The notes under the pieces were generated by a model, which was not told the origin of the DNA, ran no database searches, and worked only from the letters and a program-made list of their open reading frames with translations. Positions 61,132 through 64,000 of a stretch of DNA of 64,000 nucleotides are shown here, one piece after another. Every line of letters begins with the position of its first letter. Position 1 is the first letter of the stretch. A program made the translations under genes and the position numbers. Source of the stretch: OLB7 sp966250335 (GTDB lineage Bacteria; Bacteroidota; Ignavibacteria; OLB7); NCBI GenBank assembly GCA_966250335.1, contig CBINGZ010000007.1, positions 1 through 64,000 on the forward strand, read 5' to 3'.

Positions 61132-63544
61132 CGTTCTCCTCGTCGTTCAGAATGCTTTCCACCAGCCGGCGCGGCTCGCCGGTCGAGGCGTCGCGGATCT
61201 TCTCCAGGCCGGCCCGCATATCGGCGTCGGTCCGGCGCGCGCGGGCGGCGGCAGCTGCCGAGGAGCGTATCAGATCGACGGTGTCGATCACCCCGCGCTC
61301 TATCGCTCTACGAACCTTCAGGGTCGTCACATCGAGATCCGAGAGAACCATGTACGCCTTCGAGCGCGTATCCTCGTCGAACGTCGGGGAGGTATAGTCG
61401 ACAACGTCGTCGGCCAGCGGTCCGATCCTGCCGACCGCCACGGCGTTCAGCCACGCCTCGGCAATACGGTCGCGCCGCCCCTTCATCCCCTTGATCGACG
61501 CGAAGTAGGGGACAAGACCGGTCGTGTCGGTCGCCGCCATCATCGCGAGCGTCGCCCCGATCACCCCGTAGCTGCTGTCGGTCAGAAGCGGCTTCAGAGC
61601 GCCTGCACGTTCCCCCTTCTCGATCAGATAGGAGTTCTCGACCGCCGCTCGCCGTACGCGCGCGTCGGGATCGCCGAGCGCCCGCCTGACGACCCCTTTC
61701 GCTTCGTCCCCGCCGAAGGAGGCGATCCCCTCCACGATCTTCTCGCGGATCGTCGGGAACGGCTCCATGTAATATCGTTTCGCGAGCGCCGTCACGGCGC
61801 TTTTCTCCTTCCCCTCCAGCGAATCGCGGCGAACCAGAGCATCGACCGCCAGAAGTCTGTCGATCGTCCTGGGGGCGTTGAGCTGCGCCGTGAGCTCCTC
61901 CTGGGACCGGGGGAACTCGAGCCTCTTGAGAACCGTGTTCCCGGCATCGAAGATAACGAACCTGGGGCGCTTCGAGAGCGCCAGCGCGAAGGTGTCGGAG
62001 GCGCGCGTCACCCATATCGTATCGGCAACAATCGCGTTGTCCAGATGCGCCTCGACGACGACCGGCATCCTGAAGAGCCCGGTGAGGGAGTCGACGACCT
62101 GCGTCTGTTTGACGTAGAGGTAGAGAGAATCGTCCCGCTGCTCCCACCCCACGTTGTAGGTCGGCATCCCCCCCTTGTAGATCCACTGCTCGAAGAACCA
62201 GTCCAGGTTCAGCCCGGTGACATCCTCGAACGCAATCTTGAGGTCGTTTGTTTCGACAAGCCCGTACTCGTGACGACGGAGGAACTCACGGCTGGAGAGC
62301 CAGAAGAGGGAATCCCCGACGACACGGCTCAGCATGTTGAGCACGCGGCTTCCGCGATCGTAGATATTCTCGGTCATCCCCTGCCCCCCCGATATCGGAT
62401 CGCGACCGTTTCGCTCGTCGGAGCCGGCGGCGCGCTTGTCGGCGTCGTACATCTCCCGCGCGAAGACATCCGCTCCGTAGCGATGCCCCATGTAACGCGA
62501 TGCGAGATAGGTCGCGTAGCTCTCGTGCAGCCAGAGATGCCCCCAGCTTCTGTTGGTGACGAGATCGCCGAACCACTGATGCGCCGCCTCATGGGCTATC
62601 ACCTCGTCCGGGTTGTAGTCGAGGAACCCGCGCTGGTCGACCAGCACCATGTCGTTGAGGGTGGTGGCCGACGTGTTCTCCATGCCGCCGTACATGAAGT
62701 CCGCGATCACCACCTGCCCGTACTTCTCCCACGGGTAGGGATAGCCGATCAGCGACTTCAGATAGCGCATGACGTCCGGGGTGCGCCCGAAGGTCGTCTT
62801 CACCCGCTCGGGATGTTCCGGATAGGTCCAGTACTCCAGCGGGATGCCGTCGACGGTATCTCGTGTAATGAGATAATCTCCAGCCGCGAGCATGATAAGG
62901 TAACCGGCGTGGGGGCGCCCCTGGTTCCAGTGCCATGTGGAGGACCCGTCCTCGTTCCTCCGGATCGACTCCAGAACGCCGTTGGAGAGGACCTCCCACC
63001 CGTTCTCGACCGTGACGGTCACTTCGCTCGTGGCGCGATCGTTCGGATAGTCGTAGAGGGGAATCCACCCCCGGTTCTCGTCCGGCTCCCCCTGGGTCCA
63101 GACCTGCCGCCGGCGGTCGGCGGCCAGCGAGTCGGGCTGGATGAAGTAGAGCCCCTTGCGCGGCACCACGTTGTAGTCGATCGCAACGGTGAAGGTGTCG
63201 CCGTACCGGCGCGCTCCCACGGCGATCACCAGCTCCGAGTCGTGCCGTCTGTACCCGGCGCCGACGCCGTCGACGGTGATCCTGGAGAAGAGCATCGGGG
63301 CATCCGCGTCCAGCCGGATGCTGTCGAGCGAGAGCGCCAGCGAACGGATCGTATGCCGGACCGTGCCGACCACCTTCTTCGCGCGCTGGTCGAACCGGAC
63401 GTCGAGCGCCGTGTGGATCAGATCGAACGGATGCGAACGGGAGCCGCCGTAGTCGATATCGAACAACGACTGCGCATTCGACGACACACCGGCCGAAAGA
63501 AGAGAGGCGAGAAGGATGAGGATGGACCGAACCGTTGCGTTCAT
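61124..63544 (-). CDS. M1-family aminopeptidase, long form
   Basis: 806 aa, signal peptide ILILLASLLSAGVSSNAQ. The beta domain DLIHTALDVRFDQRAKKVVG precedes the core: GGMENTSATTLND (intact exopeptidase motif), IAHEAAHQWFGDLVT and WLHESYATYLASRY (zinc site). The C-terminal ~250 residues are helical HEAT-like repeats (FGGDEAKGVVRRALGDPDARV). No T9SS tail is visible, unlike the shorter M1 protein at 56191, so the two probably differ in location. It starts the minus-strand run M1 - carbonic anhydrase - YkvA. Confidence 0.92.
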   Translation of the reverse strand: MNATVRSILILLASLLSAGVSSNAQSLFDIDYGGSRSHPFDLIHTALDVRFDQRAKKVVGTVRHTIRSLALSLDSIRLDADAPMLFSRITVDGVGAGYRRHDSELVIAVGARRYGDTFTVAIDYNVVPRKGLYFIQPDSLAADRRRQVWTQGEPDENRGWIPLYDYPNDRATSEVTVTVENGWEVLSNGVLESIRRNEDGSSTWHWNQGRPHAGYLIMLAAGDYLITRDTVDGIPLEYWTYPEHPERVKTTFGRTPDVMRYLKSLIGYPYPWEKYGQVVIADFMYGGMENTSATTLNDMVLVDQRGFLDYNPDEVIAHEAAHQWFGDLVTNRSWGHLWLHESYATYLASRYMGHRYGADVFAREMYDADKRAAGSDERNGRDPISGGQGMTENIYDRGSRVLNMLSRVVGDSLFWLSSREFLRRHEYGLVETNDLKIAFEDVTGLNLDWFFEQWIYKGGMPTYNVGWEQRDDSLYLYVKQTQVVDSLTGLFRMPVVVEAHLDNAIVADTIWVTRASDTFALALSKRPRFVIFDAGNTVLKRLEFPRSQEELTAQLNAPRTIDRLLAVDALVRRDSLEGKEKSAVTALAKRYYMEPFPTIREKIVEGIASFGGDEAKGVVRRALGDPDARVRRAAVENSYLIEKGERAGALKPLLTDSSYGVIGATLAMMAATDTTGLVPYFASIKGMKGRRDRIAEAWLNAVAVGRIGPLADDVVDYTSPTFDEDTRSKAYMVLSDLDVTTLKVRRAIERGVIDTVDLIRSSAAAAARARRTDADMRAGLEKIRDASTGEPRRLVESILNDEENDE

Positions 63545-63687
63545 GGCCGTCGGAGTAATGATAACGGACCGGCGCGCAGCCGGAATGAAGGGACCGGGAT
63601 CGATCGTGCGGAGAGCGACGCCGGATCAACCGTACCTGCAAATACGGAAATCGCCGGCCCGCATTGCGAGGACCGGCGATATCGGCG

Positions 63688-63762
63688 TGGAGCCACCACT
63701 CGGACTTGAACCGAGGACCTGCTCATTACGAATGAGCTGCTCTACCGCTGAGCTATGGTGGC
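63688..63762 (-). tRNA. tRNA-Thr (anticodon CGT)
   Basis: Read on the minus strand: acceptor GCCACCA, D arm GCTC-AGCGGTA-GAGC, anticodon stem GCTCA, loop TTCGTAA (CGT = Thr ACG), stem TGAGC, T arm CTCGG-TTCAAGT-CCGAG, acceptor TGGTGGC, discriminator T and encoded CCA. All stems are intact. Confidence 0.96.
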
Positions 63763-63892
63763 CTGAATGAACGTTCCCCGCCCGGATTATCGTGCCGACA
63801 ACTCAGTGGGGCCACAAAACTACCCCCGGACTCCCGCCGAAGCAAGCAGTATTTTGGCCGAGATACTTTTTAACGAACGGCCGAACGCCCCC

Positions 63893-64000
63893 TTATTCCG
63901 CCTCGTACCTGATGGTCCCCGCGACGATCGTCGCAAGGACGCGCGCCTCCGGTTCCACGAACGGATCGGCGCTCAGCACCGTCAGGTCCGCCTCGTATCC
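63893..64000 (-). CDS. Amidohydrolase, C-terminal end only
   Basis: The last 35 codons of a minus-strand gene whose start lies beyond the window. The visible sequence begins GYEADLTVLSADPFVEP and ends ATIVAGTIRYEAE. The pattern G..ADLTVLS.DP......V..TIV.G...Y is the closing beta-sandwich of metal-dependent amidohydrolases (amidohydrolase-3 type). The active-site residues are outside the window, so the substrate cannot be named. It reads toward the tRNA-Thr gene, in the same direction. Confidence 0.7.
   Translation of the reverse strand, partial: GYEADLTVLSADPFVEPEARVLATIVAGTIRYEAE

Noticed and set aside
61082..63709. 875-codon + strand frame opposite the long M1 peptidase
   Set aside because: Shadow of a conserved peptidase; it would also run into the tRNA region.

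Overview
The window is GC-rich bacterial chromosome, densely packed with genes. At least seven predicted secreted proteins end in an ~80-residue domain of the Por/type IX secretion (T9SS) sorting type: a [AN]PNP motif, then '[LM]xD[LM]xGR', then 'LPxGxYxx'. The window also carries a TonB-dependent receptor with a carboxypeptidase-like N-terminal domain, and most starts lack a strong Shine-Dalgarno. Together these point to the FCB group (Bacteroidota/Chlorobiota/Ignavibacteriota/Kapabacteria/Rhodothermota side), with more GC than typical Bacteroidetes. I cannot name a genus. No insertion sequence, prophage or CRISPR array was seen.

Layout. (1) 1-7824: a nitrate module. A 5'-truncated cytochrome-b-like membrane protein is followed by a Nas/Nap-type molybdopterin catalytic subunit, a four-cluster ferredoxin subunit, a membrane-tethered Rieske protein, a small membrane protein and two NarK-family transporters. 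The transporters have their own promoter region with a perfect CRP/FNR-type dyad. (2) 8041-17141: an outer-membrane channel-like protein, then a complete potassium system: a 27-aa membrane peptide, kdpF, kdpA, kdpB, kdpC, kdpD and kdpE. (3) 17138-19426: a beta-barrel protein, a YbaB/EbfC nucleoid protein and a BtpA-family protein. (4) 19613-30713: four consecutive giant secreted proteins, each with exactly 14 propeller-like repeats and a T9SS tail. They are arranged as an ancient duplication of a two-gene unit. (5) 30777-36246: an MBL hydrolase coupled to a PAS protein, a PAP2 phosphatase overlapping a secreted lectin-like protein, an orphan ModA and a YD-repeat-like protein. (6) 36247-37214: an AT-richer gene-free stretch. 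(7) 37215-49518: a TonB receptor with a cysteine-rich plug, two TonB-C-domain proteins, and a copper/silver efflux operon (Cys-rich exported protein, CusC-, CusB- and CusA-like proteins, multicopper oxidase, HMA chaperone). (8) 49595-51545: three exported proteins of unknown function, two of them paralogues. (9) 51838-64000: housekeeping genes (valS, MltB-like transglycosylase, deoC, gamma carbonic anhydrase, YkvA, two M1 aminopeptidases, tRNA-Thr) and the end of an amidohydrolase.

How the parts fit together. ModA could supply molybdate for the Mo enzyme. NarK proteins import nitrate and export nitrite. The Fe-S, Rieske and cytochrome b proteins suggest the reductase is wired to the membrane quinone pool rather than used only for assimilation. 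Kdp covers potassium limitation. The TonB receptor and Cus operon cover metal handling. The strongest candidates for new biology are the nitrate reductase complex, the four 14-repeat secreted proteins, and the Met-rich insertion in the CusA-like pump.
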